From the NCBI GenBank assembly GCA_040880005.1, contig JBBDJG010000010.1, positions 62,001 to 126,000 on the forward strand: a stretch of 64,000 nt of DNA, written 5' to 3'. The stretch's first letter is position 1. Every line of letters begins with the position of its first letter. Positions 61,515 through 64,000 of the stretch are shown piece by piece. A program made the position numbers and the translations under genes. This stretch comes from JBBDJG01 sp040880005. Its GTDB lineage: Bacteria; Actinomycetota; Thermoleophilia; Solirubrobacterales; JBBDJG01. The notes under the pieces are model-generated. The model was not told the origin of the DNA, did not search any database, and worked only from the letters and a program-made list of their open reading frames with translations.

Positions 61515-63884
61515 GTCGTCCCGCCACGGACCCCGAGTCGGCCTTGGCCGACTCGGNNNNNNNNNNGGGGCCTCCTAGACCGAGCGCTTGCGCTCGGTCT
61601 AGATGAGGACGAGTTCGAGCGCATCGGCGAGTTGCTCGGCCGCGAGCCGAACGCACTCGAGCTGGCGGTGTTTTCGCTGCTGTGGTCCGAACACTGCGCC
61701 TATAAGCATTCGAAGAAATTGCTGAGCACGTTGCCGACGGAGGGCGAGCGCGTGCTGCTCGGCCCGGGCGAGAACGCGGGCGCGGTCGATGTCGGCGACG
61801 GCCTCGCAGTCGCGTTCAAAGTCGAGAGCCACAACCACCCCTCGGCGGTCGAGCCCTTCCAGGGCGCCGCGACCGGCGTCGGCGGCATTCTGCGCGACGT
61901 GTTCGCGCTCGGCGCGCGACCGATAGCGGTGCTCGACTCGCTGCGCTTCGGCGAGCTAGAAAAGAACGACGAAAGCCCGAGGACGCGCTATCTGCTCGAG
62001 CACGTGGTCGGCGGGATCGCCGCCTACGGCAACTCGGTCGGCGTGCCCACGGTCGGGGGCGAGATCTACTTCGAAGCGCCCTACGAGCAGAACTGCCTCG
62101 TCAACGCGATGTGCGTCGGGATCGCCCCCGCCGATCGCATGCTTCGCTCCGCCGCCGGCGGGCCGGGAAACCTGATCGTGTTGATGGGTGCGCGCACCGG
62201 CCGCGACGGCATCGGCGGGGCGAGCGTGCTGGCGTCGGCCGAGCTGGACGAGGCCGACCAGGCAAAGCGGCCGAGCGTGCAGATTGGCGACCCGCTCGAA
62301 GAGAGCAAGTTGATCGAGTGCTGCATGGAGCTGGTCGAGGCGGACGTGCTGGTCGCACTGCAGGATCTGGGCGCAGCCGGGCTGTCGTCGAGCACGGCGG
62401 AGATGGCCTCCAAGGGCGAGGTCGGGCTCGATCTCGACGTTGGGAAGGTGCCGCTGCGCGAGGCCGACATGGAGCCGTTCGAGGTCATGATCTCCGAGTC
62501 GCAGGAGCGGATGTTGGCCGTCGTCGAGCCGCGCCAGCTCGACCGCGTGCTTGCCGTGTGCGGGAAGTGGGAGGTCAACGCGACCGCAATCGGCGAAGTC
62601 ACCGGCACGCCCAACCTGCGCGTGTTCGCCGACGACGAACTGGTCGGCGAGATGCCCGTCACCGCACTCGTCGACGAGTGCCCGCTGTACGACCTCGAGC
62701 CCGAGGAGCCGGAGGATCCTCTTGGTCCCTACCGCGCCCGAATAGCTGGGCCCTCGGCAAAGAGCTCGACGGGCGATAGCCCGAAGAGCCAGTCTTTCTC
62801 AGCAGAGAGCCATCTCCACGAAGGCGGAGATGGCCAGTTGTCCTCGCTGCTCGCTCTGCTCGGCTCGCCGAACATCGCCTCACGGCGCTGGGCCTTCGAG
62901 CAGTACGACTGCGTCGTCGGCTCGCGCACCGTGCGCCGGCCCGAGCAGGCCGACGCCGCGGTGTTGAAACTTGCGTACGAGGGTCGCGAGACCGGTCGCG
63001 CCATCGCTGTCTCGATCGACGGCAACGGCCGCCGTGTCGCCTGCGATCCCTACATCGGCGCCGCGGAAGCGGTGATCGAGTGCGCCGCCAACCTCGCCTG
63101 CGCGGGAGCACGGCCGCTCGGCCTGACCAACTGTCTCAACTTCGGCAACCCCGAGAAGCCGCACATCGCCTGGCAGCTCGAGCGCGCGGTGTCCGGCATC
63201 GGCGGTGCGTGCCGCGCACTGGAGGTCCCGGTCGTCGGCGGCAACGTCTCTCTATACAACGAGGGCAACGAGGGTCCGATCTATCCGACGCCGGTCGTCG
63301 GCATGGTCGGCGAACTGGCACGCGACGACCGCTCCGGGTGCAGCGCGTTCCGCGCGGCGCAGCCCGGCGACGAACCGGACATGATCGCGCTGATCGGGCC
63401 GTTCGCGCCGTCGCTGCGCGGCTCGGAGCTGGCGAAGCTGCGTGGCCGCCTGGAACCAGGACTCGAGCCGTTCGACCTCGCGGCCGCACGCGCCGCGATC
63501 GAGCTGGTGCGCAACGCTGTCGCGGACGGGCGGGTGTCGAGCGCGCACGACATATCCGAGGGCGGCATCGCCTGCTGCCTCGCCGAGTGCGCGATCTGGG
63601 GCCGGGTCGGCGCGAGCGTCGATCTCGAACCGCTCCTGCGACGTGCCGGCATCGACGACGTGGCCGCTGTGCTGTTCGGCGAGGGGCCTGCAGGATTCGT
63701 CGTCAGCGGCCCGCGCGAGGTGCTGCTGGAGCTGAGCACGCAGGCCGGGCCGAGCGCATTCCTCGCACTCGGCGCCGTGGGCGGCGATTCGATCCGCATT
63801 TCCGCCGGCGCTGCTACGATCGACGTGTCGGTCGAGGACGCACGAGGCGCCTTCGATACGGCTTTCTCAGCGAGGCTCTCTTGA
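61511..63884 (+). CDS. purL: FGAM synthase large subunit PurL (gap near the N-terminus)
   Basis: ATG 61511 overlaps the purQ stop; MSRPATDPESALADS is followed by the 10-N gap and then GLLDRALALGLDEDEFERI, GELLGREPNALELAVF, the normal PurL start. Catalytic blocks VESHNHPSAVEPFQGAATGV, and GGNVSLYNEGNEGPIYPTPV, SAHDISEGGIACCLAECAIW are present. An insertion of about 37 residues (GPYRARIAGPSAKSSTGDSP to HLHEGGDG) after EEPEDPL is encoded by stem-loops. The written length across the gap is out of frame, so the true gap is not 10 bases. Confidence 0.95.
61529..61556 (-). repeat. CCGA-type hairpin (inverted) at the purL start
   Basis: Read on the minus strand: CCGAGTCGGCC, loop AA, GGCCGACTCGG, then GGTC. 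This matches the CCGA...TCGGGGTC pattern of the heat-shock copies. It is translated as DPESALADS of PurL and directly abuts the assembly gap. Confidence 0.7.
61557..61566. other. Assembly gap (10 N) in purL
   Basis: Flanked on the left by an 11-bp hairpin and on the right, 8 bp on, by a 13-bp hairpin. Gap length is arbitrary, since the frame does not continue across it. Confidence 0.9.
61571..61608. repeat. 13-bp perfect hairpin in the purL 5' coding region
   Basis: CTAGACCGAGCGC (61575-61587), loop TT, GCGCTCGGTCTAG (61590-61602), with outer CCTC/GAGG pairing across a two-base bulge. It encodes LDRALALGLDEDE, a normal conserved PurL stretch. Confidence 0.75.
62725..62835. repeat. Hairpin-bearing in-frame insertion in the purL linker
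   Basis: Contains GCTC-gac-GGGC-gata-GCCC-gaa-GAGC (nested stem, about 62763-62789) and a 9-bp stem GCCATCTCC / GGAGATGGC (62809-62817 and 62826-62834). It adds about 37 residues between two PurL domains, a region that is variable in the family. Confidence 0.6.
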
Positions 63885-64000
63885 ACAACGGGACAGAGCA
63901 CCGTGGCAACGGCGCGCCCGGGCGCGTTGGACCCCCCGAACCCGTGCTCGGCGAGCGGGAAGGCCCGCGCGACGAGTGCGGCGTATTCGGTGTCTGGAGC
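63881..64000 (+). CDS. purF: Amidophosphoribosyltransferase PurF (partial, N-terminus only)
   Basis: Catalyses the first step of purine synthesis. 40 codons in the window: a 32-residue propeptide (ending GEREGPRDE) before the catalytic Cys33 in ECGVFGVWS, which must be exposed by cleavage in this enzyme family. TTG 63881 overlaps the purL stop (TTGA). The rest lies beyond the right edge. Confidence 0.9.
   Translation, partial: MNNGTEHRGNGAPGRVGPPEPVLGEREGPRDECGVFGVWS

Overview
This is a high-GC actinobacterial chromosome segment. The evidence is an hspR-type dnaK-grpE-dnaJ-hspR-clpB heat-shock cluster, a purS-dependent purine operon, inositol-3-phosphate synthase beside CDP-alcohol phosphatidyltransferase and PAP2 enzymes, and an F420-type LLM oxidoreductase. 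The set of secreted propeller proteins with a basic C-terminal domain suggests class Thermoleophilia (Solirubrobacterales-like); that placement is inferred from gene families and was not tested. The sequence is a draft scaffold with three 10-N gaps (41070, 49778, 61557). No rRNA, tRNA, CRISPR array, integrase or complete insertion sequence was seen, and no gene-free stretch exceeds 300 bases.

Layout. 1-7.1 kb, minus strand: lipoate and pyruvate dehydrogenase genes (lipA, lipB, E2, E1 beta, E1 alpha, a DsbA/HCCA-isomerase-like protein, lpd). 7.1-11.5 kb, minus: thiE, thiG, thiS, thiO behind a TPP riboswitch, then argF. 11.5-14.3 kb, plus: nuclease-fold protein, phasin-like protein, SnoaL-like protein, GST-like protein. 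14.4-25 kb: M11-type metalloprotease, DUF2339 membrane protein, subtilase with propeller and dockerin-like repeats, M3-like peptidase. 25-30 kb: rlmD, LLM oxidoreductase, hypothetical genes, DUF2332. 29.9-36 kb: secreted propellers and a glycine-rich secreted protein. 36-39 kb: MMPL transporter and an atypical uracil-DNA glycosylase. 39-45.7 kb, minus: glycosyltransferase-PHP fusion, ino1, CDP-alcohol phosphatidyltransferase, PAP2, polytopic membrane protein, together a probable inositol-lipid/glycan locus. 45.7-47.3 kb: PfkB kinase and endonuclease III. 47.5-54.4 kb: heat-shock cluster. 54.4-56.5 kb: SRPBCC protein, vapBC, GYD protein, zinc-ribbon membrane protein. 56.5-64 kb: purD-E-B-C-S-Q-L-F.

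The most unusual content is a set of small palindromic elements at cistron junctions and inside disordered protein linkers. (i) A two-hairpin element of about 65 bp has four copies and compensatory stem changes. (ii) A hairpin family has ends CCGA...TCGGG(G)TC and stems that vary but stay self-complementary. (iii) Two stem-loops exactly 240 bp apart lie in the E2 linkers, again with compensatory changes. (iv) A 165-bp MITE-like palindrome between E1 beta and E2 supplies one gene's stop codon and the other's Shine-Dalgarno. (v) The hspR/clpB junction carries a hairpin plus clpB start duplicated in tandem, with the duplicated codons differing only at synonymous sites. (vi) Hairpin insertions lie in the grpE and purL linkers. 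All three assembly gaps fall at such hairpins. This looks like several coexisting families of structure-selected, protein-tolerated mini-palindromes, which I consider the main discovery candidate here.
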